Shown here one piece after another: positions 54,471-63,656 of a stretch of DNA of 64,000 nt. Source of the stretch: Ignavibacteriales bacterium (GTDB taxonomy: Bacteria; Bacteroidota; Ignavibacteria; Ignavibacteriales; Ignavibacteriaceae); NCBI GenBank assembly GCA_012517155.1, contig JAAYVN010000088.1:47249-111248 (forward strand). The letters run 5' to 3'. Within the stretch, counting starts at the first letter, position 1; each line of letters opens with the position of its first letter. The notes beneath the pieces are model-generated. The model worked only from the letters and a program-made list of their open reading frames with translations, searched no databases and was not told the origin of the DNA. A program made the position numbers and the translations under genes.

Positions 54471-55850
54471 ATGCTTGGACAAATTCTCCAACCGGAAATA
54501 AAAGATTTAATAGACAAGAGAGATTTTGCTTCCTTAAGGGAAGTATTGGAGGACTGGAGCCCTACAGACCTTGCGGAATTAATTACTGATCTTGAGGTCA
54601 ATGAACAGGCAATTTTATTCCGAATACTTCATAAGGAATTAGCGACCGACACATTTGAGTATCTGGAACTTGATACGCAATTCGGGTTGCTCAAAGCGCT
54701 TGGGAATGAAGAAGTGGTTTCAATCCTTAACGAAATGTCACCTGACGATCGTACTGCGATGCTGGAGGAACTACCTGCCCCGATTGCCAAACAGTTAATC
54801 ACTAAGCTTTCGCCTGAGGAGAGGGTAGTTGCTCAGAAACTATTAGGTTATCCGGAATACTCTGTTGGACGATTAATGACTCCGGATTACATTGCAGTAA
54901 AGGAGCATTGGAGCGTCAGTGAAGTACTGAGTCACATAAGGGAATATGGGAAAGACAGTGAAACGCTCAACATAATTTATGTGATTGATGAGCGGGGGAA
55001 ACTGATTGACGATATCAGAATACGGGATTTTTTGCTTGCTCCACTGGCGGATAGAGTAGTGGACCTGATGGATGGAAATTATATCAGCCTTACCGTTACA
55101 GATGATCAGGAGCATGCAGTCGAGGTATTTAAGAAGTATGACAGAATAGCGCTTCCGGTTACCGATGCTACCGGAATATTGATAGGCATAGTAACAATTG
55201 ACGACGTTCTGGACGTTGCAGAAGAAGAGGCAACGGAAGACATCCATAAATTGGGAGCTGTTGAGGCATTGGAAGAGCCTTACGTTGATATCTCCTTATG
55301 GGAAATGATGAAGAAAAGAGCCCCCTGGCTAAGCATACTATTTCTGGGCGAAATGCTTACCGCCTCGGCAATGCATTATTTTGAAGATGTAATCAGCAGG
55401 GCGGTGGTATTAACACTTTTCATTCCTCTGATTATCTCGAGTGGAGGTAACTCCGGTTCGCAGACTGCAACGCTGGTAATACGTTCACTTTCACTGGGTG
55501 AGTTAAAATTAAAGAACTGGTTTTTTGTTTTCAAGCGCGAATTATTTTCCGGATTGATTCTTGGAGGCATTTTGGGGACGCTGGGTTTTTTAAGAATATT
55601 AATCTGGCAATATACTTCCGCACCGTTTGGCGAATACTGGTTGTTAATGGGAATGACGATAGGCTTCTCCCTGTTAGGAGTGGTAATGTGGGGAACAATA
55701 ACCGGTTCAATGCTCCCTTTGCTGCTTAAAAGGATCGGACTTGATCCTGCGACTTCGTCGGCTCCGTTTGTAGCCACGCTAGTGGATGTTACCGGGATAA
55801 TAATTTACTTCTCAATGGCATTTTTATTTCTTGGAGGGATACTGCTTTAA
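54471..55850 (+). CDS. mgtE: Magnesium transporter MgtE
   Basis: A 459-residue Mg2+ channel/transporter. ATG 54471 follows AGAGG with 5 bases between. The N-terminal superhelical domain (about 10-125; LAELITDLEVNEQAILFRIL, MSPDDRTAMLEEL) is the magnesium sensor part. Two CBS domains (about 130-255; VGRLMTPDYIAV, GIVTIDDVLDV) follow and then five membrane helices (about 280-459), including the pore motif SGGNSGSQTATLVIRSL. All are as in the characterised MgtE structures, in which the cytosolic domains close the pore at high Mg2+. It stands alone. A structured leader may control it. Confidence 0.96.
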   Translation: MLGQILQPEIKDLIDKRDFASLREVLEDWSPTDLAELITDLEVNEQAILFRILHKELATDTFEYLELDTQFGLLKALGNEEVVSILNEMSPDDRTAMLEELPAPIAKQLITKLSPEERVVAQKLLGYPEYSVGRLMTPDYIAVKEHWSVSEVLSHIREYGKDSETLNIIYVIDERGKLIDDIRIRDFLLAPLADRVVDLMDGNYISLTVTDDQEHAVEVFKKYDRIALPVTDATGILIGIVTIDDVLDVAEEEATEDIHKLGAVEALEEPYVDISLWEMMKKRAPWLSILFLGEMLTASAMHYFEDVISRAVVLTLFIPLIISSGGNSGSQTATLVIRSLSLGELKLKNWFFVFKRELFSGLILGGILGTLGFLRILIWQYTSAPFGEYWLLMGMTIGFSLLGVVMWGTITGSMLPLLLKRIGLDPATSSAPFVATLVDVTGIIIYFSMAFLFLGGILL

Positions 55851-55969
55851 GGGAGGGATAACCAGAAAGGGGTAAATTTTTCCCTGCAAGAATTTTTAAT
55901 AATGAACTTGTATTTTGTATCTTAAATATTCATTTATTAAAACTTAATTTATTCACGAATGAGGAAAGT

Positions 55970-57748
55970 ATGAAGAAAATCCTATTAATTCTTTTTCTAA
56001 TTACAGGCATAGCATACAGCTGCACAAACTTTATAGTCACAAAAGGAGCATCGAAAGAGGGAGCCGTGATGATCACTTATACAGCGGATTCGTACCATAT
56101 GTACGGTGAACTTTATCACAGCCCTAAAGGAATATTTTCCGAAGGGACAATGCTAAGTATTTATGAATGGGATACGGGTAAATTCCTTGGCAAAATAAAA
56201 CAGGCGAGGGAGACGTTTAACGTTGTAGGGAACATGAACGAACACCAGGTAGTGATAGGAGAAACCACATTCGGCGGCAGGGAGGAGCTAGTTGATCCGA
56301 AAGGAATTATGGATTACGGGAGTCTGATTTATATTGCTTTACAACGGGCAAAAACCGCAAGAGAAGCTATAAAAATAATGACAGAACTTGCAGAAGAATA
56401 CGGGTATTATTCCTCTGGGGAATCTTTTTCAATCGGTGATGCAAATGAAGCATGGATACTTGAAATGATTGGCAAGGGACCAGACAAAAAAGGAGCAGTG
56501 TGGGTGGCAGTGAGAATACCTGACGGATACGTATCAGGGCATGCAAACCAAGCGCGCATAACCACGTTCCCCCTAAACGATCCGGGAAACTGCATCTACT
56601 CAAAAGACGTTATATCATTTGCACGGGAGATGGGATATTTCTCGGGTAAAGATTCCGAATTTAATTTTACAGATGCTTATAATCCGCTTTCATTTGGCGG
56701 AATAAGATTCTGTGATGCAAGAGTGTGGTCGCTATTCAGAAGAGTAAACAGCGGAATAGATAAATACATGCCATATATAAAAGGGGAATCGCTGGAAAGA
56801 ATGCCCCTTTATGTAAAACCCGAAAATAAATTAAGTGTAAAGGACGTGATGCATCTTATGAGAGATCATTACGAGGGAACCGAACTGGATATGACCACAG
56901 GAGTTGCCTGCGGGCCATACTCAATGCCATACAGATGGCGACCGCTTACTTTCAAGTATCAGGGAGAAAATTATTTCAACGAACGCCCCATATCAACGCC
57001 GCAAACAGGATTTTCATTCATTACCCAGGCGAGGAGCGACATGCCAGCCGAAGTGGGGGGAGTGATCTGGTTTGGAGTAGATGATACATATATGACGGTA
57101 TATTATCCGCAGTATGCATGTGCAACGGATATTTCCGGTCATTTCAAGCACGGGGTTGCATCGTTGAAACAATTCAGCTGGGAATCCGCATTTTGGGTGT
57201 TTAACTTTGTATCAAACTACGCTTATCCAAAATACAGTCTGATTATCGGCGATATAAAAACAGAGCAGAGCAAGCATGAAGGATTTTACATAGCAGAGCA
57301 GCAGAATGTGGAAAAGAAAGCGTTAACCCTGCTTAAGAACTCAAGGAGCGAAGCAGTGGAATTCCTGACTAACCACTCGAAGGGGACCGCAGATAAACTG
57401 GTTAAGGACTGGCGGAATTTCGGCGAATTCCTAGTGATGAAATACAACGACGGGGTAGTTAAGGACGAGTATGGAAATCCGATCAACGTCGGATATCCGG
57501 AAGAATTCAAGAAGCGTATGGTTGATGAAGCGGGGGACAAGATCAAAATGAAGCAAGTCCAACCGGAGATTGACCAGAGTTACACTGACGCTGTAAGGAC
57601 CGGGGATGAGATGTACAAAGCAAAGAAATTTGAAGATGCGTTAAAGAGCTACAGGAATGCAGCGAACATCAAGCCTGGGGAGACGTATCCAAAACTACGG
57701 ATAGAAAAAATAGAGAATCTGCTTAAAGTTATAGAAAAGGAAATGTAA
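55970..57748 (+). CDS. C69-family dipeptidase (Ntn hydrolase)
   Basis: A 592-residue secreted peptidase of family C69. A signal peptide (about 1-17) ends directly before Cys18 in YSCTNFIVTKGAS, so removal of the leader would expose the N-terminal nucleophile needed for an Ntn hydrolase. Downstream landmarks are MITYTADSYH, VGNMNEHQVVIGETTFGGR, DYGSLIYIALQRAKTAREAI, FSIGDANEAWILEM and SGHANQARI. The last 40 residues (about 550-590) are a TPR-like helical tail. The family cleaves dipeptides. A terminator follows at 57772. The same Cys18 could be mistaken for a lipobox, but the sequence around it fits the catalytic pattern. Confidence 0.9.
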   Translation: MKKILLILFLITGIAYSCTNFIVTKGASKEGAVMITYTADSYHMYGELYHSPKGIFSEGTMLSIYEWDTGKFLGKIKQARETFNVVGNMNEHQVVIGETTFGGREELVDPKGIMDYGSLIYIALQRAKTAREAIKIMTELAEEYGYYSSGESFSIGDANEAWILEMIGKGPDKKGAVWVAVRIPDGYVSGHANQARITTFPLNDPGNCIYSKDVISFAREMGYFSGKDSEFNFTDAYNPLSFGGIRFCDARVWSLFRRVNSGIDKYMPYIKGESLERMPLYVKPENKLSVKDVMHLMRDHYEGTELDMTTGVACGPYSMPYRWRPLTFKYQGENYFNERPISTPQTGFSFITQARSDMPAEVGGVIWFGVDDTYMTVYYPQYACATDISGHFKHGVASLKQFSWESAFWVFNFVSNYAYPKYSLIIGDIKTEQSKHEGFYIAEQQNVEKKALTLLKNSRSEAVEFLTNHSKGTADKLVKDWRNFGEFLVMKYNDGVVKDEYGNPINVGYPEEFKKRMVDEAGDKIKMKQVQPEIDQSYTDAVRTGDEMYKAKKFEDALKSYRNAANIKPGETYPKLRIEKIENLLKVIEKEM

Positions 57749-57771
57749 GAAGTAATCTTAATAGATACAAT

Positions 57772-57802
57772 AAAGCCGGGAACATCATCCCGGCTTTTTT
57801 TA
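57772..57802 (+). terminator. Rho-independent terminator after C69 dipeptidase
   Basis: A 10-bp stem AAAGCCGGGA/TCCCGGCTTT with a 6-base loop is followed by TTTTATT. It lies between convergent genes. Confidence 0.9.
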
Positions 57803-57847
57803 TTTTCGTTTTATGAACTTAAGCAGATAAAGAATTCCGTATCCGGA

Positions 57848-58894
57848 TTAACCTTCCTTCAGTTTATATTTAGCCTGACGCTGTTTCCACCTTTCCCTGG
57901 CGTATTGCTGCATGTCTGTAATAGTATCCTTCTCGTCAACAATTTCAAATCCGAGGAGAGTTTCAATAATATCCTCCATAGTAACGATCCCCTCCATCCC
58001 GCCATACTCATCCACAACCAGCGCAATGTGTTCCTTTTTTTCGAGCAGGTATTCCCATAAAGCAAATACTTGTTTGCTTTCCGGCACGACAACTATCTCA
58101 TTTTTAATATCTTTCAATTTCAGGTTTTCAAATTCTTCCGCAAGCTTTTCGAAAACATTTTGTCTGAATACATACCCGGTAATATTCTCCTGATTGGCAG
58201 AATAAACCGGAATCCTCGAGAAATTAAGATAATTTTTATTCTCCAAAAACTCTTCCAGCGTCATTTCTTCATTAGCAGAAACCACTACTGTTCTGGGAGT
58301 AACGATCTCGGAAACTTTCAGATTCTGCAATTTAAAGAGATTCTGAATAATTTTATTTTCCTTTTCGTGGAAAATTCCCTCCGAAGTTCCGATTTCAGCT
58401 AAAGCTGATATCTCCTACCGGCTCACCGCATACTCGCTTTTACCGCCGGATATTAACCTGGTAAGAAATGAAGAAAGCACAACAAGGGGATAAGCAACAA
58501 TTATGGTAACAGAGAGCATGTGTCCCACAAGATTGGAGAAACTGCTCCAGTTATTTGCCCCGATTGTTTTGGGGTAAATTTCAGTAAGTACCAGAATAAG
58601 AATGGTTAAGATGGCAGACACCAGACCAAAGTATTCATCCCCAAATACAATTGTTGCCTGTGCACCCACACCAGCAGCACCGACAGTGTGGGCTACGGTA
58701 TTCAGGGATAAGATAGCAGAGAGGGGACGGTCCACAATTTGTTTATAGGCTATAAGTTTTTTAAGGCCTTTCTTTTTAGTTCCTTCACGGGATTTTAAAT
58801 AGGCGGTCGGAGTAGAAAGGAGTACTGCTTCCATAAATGAACAGAGAAAAGATATAACCAATGCAAGAAGAAGATATGTTATTAATAAAGTCAT
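57848..58894 (-). pseudogene. CNNM/CorC-type CBS transporter interrupted by an amber codon
   Basis: The frame begins at 58894 (MTLLITYLLLALVISFLCSFMEAVLLST), runs through the DUF21/CNNM membrane domain (LTEIYPKTIGANNW) and reaches SEYAVSR before TAG at codon 160 (58415-58417). The very same frame then continues without break as EISALAEIGTSEGIFHEKENKIIQNLF and two CBS domains (about 190-320; IVTPRTVVVSANEE..., IALVVDEYGGMEGIVTMEDIIETLLG) to TAA at 57848. The conserved reading would be S-R-E-E-I-S-A-L-A-E-I-G, so GAG or AAG changed to TAG is the only lesion. Full length would be 348 residues, usual for the family. It is a magnesium/cobalt-efflux-type protein; mgtE lies 2 kb away. Confidence 0.85.
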
Positions 58895-59043
58895 TTTTAC
58901 GAGTATTTAAAGATTTTTGTTTTACATATTTACAAAGATAACATCTTTTAAATAAAACCCATAAAACAGATGTGAGTGGAAATGGCTCTATTATCGTGTA
59001 ATCACTTTATCAATAAAGTCTTTTTTTATTGCGATTAAAAGTT

Positions 59044-59280
59044 TTATCCGGATTTTATGCCAATAGATTCAGGCGGTTTGAAAACGAATTCATGTTTCCC
59101 GGCATTGTCCATATCAGCGAGATAGGTAACATTCCGGTATGATAAACCGGCAGAACAGAGGCGATAAGGAACAGATATGCGGGAGCAGTCCGACAAATTA
59201 AAAGCAAGCGGATCAGCAGGTTGAGCTGAAGCAATTGAATGAATCAAGATAATCAGGAAAAGATTTAAAAAACCTTTCAT
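59044..59280 (-). CDS. Small secreted protein, possibly a truncated gene head
   Basis: ATG 59280 is preceded by GAGGAACAA as a good ribosome site and starts a 78-residue protein. It has a signal peptide (MKGFLNLFLIILIHSIASAQ) and a short mature part ending VTYLADMDNAGKHEFVFKPPESIGIKSG. The D-x-D-N-A-G-K-H-E-F-V pattern looks like one FG-GAP-type blade, which in larger secreted proteins is only the beginning. It may therefore be the stump of a longer gene. I do not recognise a family. Confidence 0.45.
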   Translation of the reverse strand: MKGFLNLFLIILIHSIASAQPADPLAFNLSDCSRISVPYRLCSAGLSYRNVTYLADMDNAGKHEFVFKPPESIGIKSG

Positions 59281-59725
59281 TTGTTCCTCATAGTAAACAA
59301 TATTGCGTAAATGAAATCCTGCAAGAAAATGGGAAAAGAGTAAAAACAAATTCAATTTGACAGCAGATAGTTTTTCCCGGAGAAATGAATACACCTGGAA
59401 GTTGATTACTGATAAGCGGGGGGGTATGGTGACTCCAGGTCTGGAACACCCGTATCCGGTTTCCAGGGCGGAAACGGACAGAATAAAATACGGACTGATC
59501 TTTGTACTTTTCGTTATGGTAACAAGCGGAAAATACTTAACAAAAAACTCTACGATTTTGGCTTTCAGCATACGAACCCCGGCACAATAAACACATTTTT
59601 ATCACCTGGAAATTTTATAAACTAATTCACCCATTTACATAAATAATTAATATTTACTCTGCTAAAATATATGTAAAATATTAATATGCAAGCATAAAAT
59701 GAAGAATTTTAAAATATTTATTTTC

Positions 59726-60312
59726 ACTAGTCAAGATTTATTTTAAATTATGACTAGTACAAACCCTTATAAAATAAGTGCGAAGTCCACTTCTAGTCAG
59801 AATTTTCCCCAAAAAGTCAAATCGGAAACGGTGTCTTAAATTCAATTTATAGTGACAAGGATGAATATTTTGCAAAAACTGTGAGTCTCAGAGCGATAAG
59901 TCATGCGTGGTTTTCACTGTATAAAATAAAGCTGAAACCAATTACAGCCGTTTTTAAAAACACTAGTCATAAATTTGTTAATAAATTTGACTCGTTGCAA
60001 CCCTATGGAATAAGGGCGAAAAGGGTACTAGTCAAGATTTAGTCAAATCTAGTCAACTTTATTTTGAATTTTGACTAAGCATTCTCCTATAAAATAAGGG
60101 CAAAGTCCTTACTAATCATATTTTACTATATTTTTTTTGTATATTTTATATATCAAGGAAATATATATATAAGAAAAAAATAGGGATTTTTTTTGACTAG
60201 TGGGCTATTTTTTGGTTAAGTCCTTTATTTATAAAGAGTTACACTAGTCAAAATTTGTTTTTTTTTGACAAGTAGTCAAGAATTTTGACTAGTGTTGAAA
60301 AATTCAACACTA
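59726..60312. repeat. Array of degenerate inverted-repeat units (TGACTAGT ... ACTAGTCA)
   Basis: Four units of 47-57 bases are each bounded by TGACTAGT-like left ends and ACTAGTCA-like right ends: 59751-59799, 59988-60034, 60072-60118 and 60194-60250. Three share a core of the type CCTATAAAATAAGGGCGAAGTCC (with changes). Extra single ACTAGTCA copies lie at 59726-59733, 59962-59969 and 60049-60056. The array ends in a perfect 9-bp hairpin AGTGTTGAA/TTCAACACT (60291-60311). No coding sequence crosses it. Confidence 0.75.
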
Positions 60313-60370
60313 ATATGCAAAAAATAATGTTCATATAAACACTAAAATACCCCTTTTTTCGGCTTACCCT

Positions 60371-60413
60371 TCCCTTCTGCTCCCCTTCTGCTCCCCTTCT
60401 GCTCCCCTTCTGC
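60371..60413. repeat. 11-bp tandem repeat, about four copies
   Basis: TCCCCTTCTGC repeats head to tail three times after a 10-base first copy (60371-60380). The composition is strongly pyrimidine-biased on this strand. Confidence 0.85.
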
Positions 60414-60930
60414 CCCTTTAATTATGCCAAAAAACACCCTTTTTGCTAAGGCGATTTTTCACTTTATAAAATGCAGGTTTTTTAATTTATTATGTAAACT
60501 TCCGGCTAGTAATTTGAATTTTTCACAAATTCTTATCTTAAAACCCCTCTCTTGTGAGGGGGAAACTTTGTTCCCCCTCCGTCCTTTTCGTCAACTCAAC
60601 AAATCAACATCTCAGCAATAAACATTTTTTCCTTGCGTATAATAATATTAAACCTTAATTTTGTATTAAAATGAGTGTTGTTCACAAAGCGAGAAAAACA
60701 GACTAAAATAAAAATATTATAAAATAATGCAGCTTTTGCTATGTGCTTCTGAGTGATTTTGTGTGTGAGATGTGAATATGATAAGTGTGAAGATTATGTG
60801 AACAGGGAAGGGAAGATGTAAAATAATTTTATAAAGAGTACACCAAAAACCGCGTCCTTTTATATAATAATACTTTAACTATATAAACTATAACTTTTAC
60901 TGATATAAAAAAACTACGTAATTATCAACT

Positions 60931-63015
60931 ATGAAAACAATATTACTGCTTTCAATTACAATCTGTTTATCAGAAATAGTAAGTGCACAATGGTTCTGGC
61001 AGAATCCTCTACCTCAGGGGAATACACTCTATTCAGTTGAATTCATAGACGCGGGCACAGGTTGGGCTGTTGGAGCATCCGGTACGATTATGAAGACAAC
61101 CAACGAAGGAAGGAACTGGATTATTCAAACAAGCGGGACGAATAATGACCTGCGGAGTATTAGCTTTACAGATTACAATACCGGCTGGGCTGTTGGTGAA
61201 TCCGGCACAATCGTAAATACGACCGACGGTGGTGAAAATTGGGTACCACAGACATGCGGACTTAATAAGTGGCTTTACAGTGTAACCTTTATTGATGCAA
61301 ATACCGGCTGGGTTGTTGGGACTTCCGGTACAATCTGCAAGACAACTGACGGTGGAAAAAGCTGGGTGACTCAAACAAGCGGAATAACTAATGCTTTGGA
61401 GAGTATAACCTTCACCGATACGAATACCGGCTGGGCTGTTGGAAGCATGGGGAGAGTTCTGAAGACAACCAACGGAGGTCAGATGTGGTTGGTACAAGAA
61501 ACCGGAACGACACACTGGTTGGAGTGTGTGACATTCTCAGATGCGAATACCGGTTGTATAGTTGCTGATATTGGGATAATCCTGAAGACAACCAACGGAG
61601 GGGAAAACTGGGTACCGAAATCAAGCGGAACAAACTATGATTTGCATAATGTAACTTTCACTGATCCGAGTACCGGCTGGGCTGTTGGTGGTTCCGGAAT
61701 AATAGTGAAAACAACTGACGGTGGGGAGAACTGGATGCCTCAAACAAGCGGGGTAGCTAATTATTTGCGTTGTGCTGCTTTCATAGATGCGAATACTGGT
61801 TGGGCTGTGGGGAGTTATGGAACAATCATTAAAACAACCGACAGTGGTCAAAGCTGGAAATCTTTAACCGGGGTATCAGGAAATACGCTTTACTGTATTG
61901 ACTTCACAGATGCAAATACAGGATGGGTAGTCGGAAGATACGGCACTATTCTCAAGACAACCAACGGAGGTCAGATGTGGGTATCTCAAACAAGCGGAAC
62001 CACTAATGATTTATTTAGTGTAAAATTTTTTAATTCGGATACAGGCTGGACTGCCGGCAAATCCGGAACTGTACTGAAGACAACCGACGGGGGTCAGAAC
62101 TGGAGGGTGCAAAATAATGGAACTACGACATATTATACTTTAAGGAGTATGGCCTTTGCGGATGCAAATACCGGTTGGATAGTTGCTGATAATGGGATAA
62201 TCCTGAAGACAACCAACGGAGGTCAGAACTGGTTGTTAATGACAAGTCTGACAAATAATGATTTAAGGGGAGTAACTTTCACAGATGCTAATACCGGTTG
62301 GGCAGTAGGTTGGTCCGGAACAATCCTAAAGACAACAGACGGAGGTAATATCTGGAATCCTCAAACAAGCGGTACGAGTTCAGGATTGAATAATGTAACA
62401 TTTGCGGATGCAAATACGGGCTGGATTGCGGGAGGTTCAGGAATTTTAAAGACTACCAACGGGGGACAGAACTGGGTGAAACAGACAGTCGGAACAGCCA
62501 GTGGTTTGAATTGTTTGACTTTCCCGGATGCGAATAATGGTTGGGTTGTGGAAGGGCCAGGCACAATCTTAAGGACAACCGATGGAGGTCAGAACTGGGT
62601 GGCTCAAACAAGCGGAACGGCTAATAGTTTATTTAGTATTACATCTTTTGATGCGAAAACGGTCTGGGCTGTTGGGCTTTGTGGTACGATACTTAAAACG
62701 ACCAATGGTGGAATTACTTTTATTTATGATAAGAATGAGGATATTCCAAATGAGAATTTTGTTCTGTATCAGAACTATCCGAATCCATTCAATCCAAGTA
62801 CTGTGATAAGATATGAAGTACCTGAGCGGGGAATGGTTACCTTAAAAGTTTATGATATTCTTGGAAATGAAGTGGCAGTGCTTGTGAATCAGGAAAAGCC
62901 TCCGGGGAGCTATGAAATTACCTTCAACGCTTACGGATTATCGAGCGGAGTTTATTTCTATGAATTAAATGCAGATGATTTCAGGAGTATAAAGAAGTTG
63001 ATGATGATGAAATAA
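60931..63015 (+). CDS. YCF48/BNR-like 14-repeat T9SS cargo protein
   Basis: A 694-residue secreted protein (signal peptide about 1-20, ending VSAQ). It is built of 14 tandem repeats of about 42-44 residues, each with a D-A-N-T-G-W-A-V-G core, SGTI-x-KTT and a DGG-x-NW Asp-box-like turn, as in YCF48/HCF136-type beta-propellers. Two full seven-bladed propellers would fit the count. A T9SS sorting domain closes it (NYPNPFNPSTVIRY, YDILGNEV, KKLMMMK). The near-identical DNA of the repeats makes copy number changes likely. In plants and cyanobacteria the fold assists photosystem II, but here it is an extracellular binding protein of unknown ligand. Confidence 0.9.
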   Translation: MKTILLLSITICLSEIVSAQWFWQNPLPQGNTLYSVEFIDAGTGWAVGASGTIMKTTNEGRNWIIQTSGTNNDLRSISFTDYNTGWAVGESGTIVNTTDGGENWVPQTCGLNKWLYSVTFIDANTGWVVGTSGTICKTTDGGKSWVTQTSGITNALESITFTDTNTGWAVGSMGRVLKTTNGGQMWLVQETGTTHWLECVTFSDANTGCIVADIGIILKTTNGGENWVPKSSGTNYDLHNVTFTDPSTGWAVGGSGIIVKTTDGGENWMPQTSGVANYLRCAAFIDANTGWAVGSYGTIIKTTDSGQSWKSLTGVSGNTLYCIDFTDANTGWVVGRYGTILKTTNGGQMWVSQTSGTTNDLFSVKFFNSDTGWTAGKSGTVLKTTDGGQNWRVQNNGTTTYYTLRSMAFADANTGWIVADNGIILKTTNGGQNWLLMTSLTNNDLRGVTFTDANTGWAVGWSGTILKTTDGGNIWNPQTSGTSSGLNNVTFADANTGWIAGGSGILKTTNGGQNWVKQTVGTASGLNCLTFPDANNGWVVEGPGTILRTTDGGQNWVAQTSGTANSLFSITSFDAKTVWAVGLCGTILKTTNGGITFIYDKNEDIPNENFVLYQNYPNPFNPSTVIRYEVPERGMVTLKVYDILGNEVAVLVNQEKPPGSYEITFNAYGLSSGVYFYELNADDFRSIKKLMMMK

Positions 63016-63273
63016 TATCAAAACTATAAAATATAATCCCCCTATTTTAATTCCTACCATCAGAGTCGGTCCAAAGATCTTTCATTAAAGAGAGAAAAAT
63101 TTTAGATTTCCATTAGTTAACAGGTTGGTGTAAAAAGAGAAGTTCCTTAACGGTTTCTACCGATTAAGTTTTGCAAAAAGCAATTTCGTATCTTAATAAA
63201 TATTAAGGGATCGGTAATTTGTTACAACTTAATGGCAAATAAATTACCTTTTTGGAATCCGAAAAAATATCAT

Positions 63274-63299
63274 TATATTTCGCTAATTAACGAAATATA
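63274..63299 (+). promoter_or_regulatory. Palindromic operator of the ArsR-type regulator
   Basis: Arms TATATTTCG and CGAAATATA flank an 8-base centre CTAATTAA. The whole 26-bp site is palindromic apart from one mismatched pair in the centre. It ends 9 bases before the regulator's ATG, so bound repressor would block the promoter or translation start. The half-site ATATTTCG recurs at 63656-63663, over the regulator's stop codon and before the permease gene. Confidence 0.8.
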
Positions 63300-63308
63300 T
63301 TTTGAGAA

Positions 63309-63656
63309 ATGAAAAAATTAGTAACAATATTTAAAGCACTTTCTGATCCGAACAGGGTCAGAATTATGAAAATGCTGGAATCGCGCAAATTGTGTTTGTG
63401 TGAAGTCAGTTCAGTCCTAAAACTCGCCAATTCGACAGTTTCCAAACATCTATCCATACTTAAGAATGCCGGTCTTATTATTGATGATAAGGAGGGGAAG
63501 TGGGTGAATTATGAGTTGGTAAGTTCACCCGAGTTGGTTTATGTTCAGGATATGCTGTTATTATTGAAGAAATATTCCAACAATGATATTACAGTAAAGA
63601 ATGATATTAAGCAGGTAAAAAAAGTTGACAGAAAAGTTATTTGCGGCGGTGATTAA
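63309..63656 (+). CDS. arsR: ArsR-family metal(loid)-sensing repressor
   Basis: A 115-residue winged-helix repressor. KALSDPNRVRIMKML is the usual ArsR opening, SSVLKLANSTVSKHLSILKNAGLI is the recognition helix-turn-helix, and GKWVNYEL the wing. Cys29 and Cys31 form C-x-C in KLCLCEV, the position that binds As(III) in the ArsR type (usual ELCVCDL); a further Cys lies at VICGG near the C-terminus. A near-perfect palindrome ends 9 bases before its ATG. The next gene, 39 bases on, encodes an ArsP/YraQ-type permease, so arsenic or a similar metal(loid) is the likely signal. Confidence 0.9.
   Translation: MKKLVTIFKALSDPNRVRIMKMLESRKLCLCEVSSVLKLANSTVSKHLSILKNAGLIIDDKEGKWVNYELVSSPELVYVQDMLLLLKKYSNNDITVKNDIKQVKKVDRKVICGGD

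Larger units (their letters stand above)
59281..60930. other. Long AT-rich intergenic region with repeat array
   Basis: About 1.65 kb without a supportable gene. It holds an array of TGACTAGT-bounded inverted-repeat units (59726-60312), an 11-bp C/T-rich tandem repeat (60371-60413) and an inverted copy of an interspersed element also seen at 12.03 kb (60592-60608). The only open frames are short and unsupported by ribosome sites. Confidence 0.6.

Noticed and set aside
57848..58894. Stop-codon reassignment (TAG as an amino acid)
   Set aside because: TAG is the natural stop of several intact genes in the window, so general recoding is excluded.
59004..59030. A terminator-like ACTTTAT/ATAAAGT hairpin with T-run
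   Set aside because: The loop is only two bases and no plus-strand gene reads into it.
59282..59590. Open frames on both strands upstream of the small secreted protein (minus-strand extension to 59571, plus-strand 59357-59590)
   Set aside because: They oppose each other, lack ribosome sites and have no recognisable protein features; the minus one is better started at 59280 with its GAGG site and signal peptide.
59726..60312. A CRISPR array or insertion sequence
   Set aside because: Units are themselves inverted-repeat bounded, vary in length and spacing, and there is no transposase or cas gene nearby.
60371..60413. A CRISPR-like array
   Set aside because: The repeats are 11 bases, directly adjacent and without spacers; no cas gene is in the window.
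60424..60621. A 65-codon plus-strand frame
   Set aside because: It lies in a repeat-rich non-coding gap, has no ribosome site, and includes the interspersed element that also occurs at 12.03 kb.
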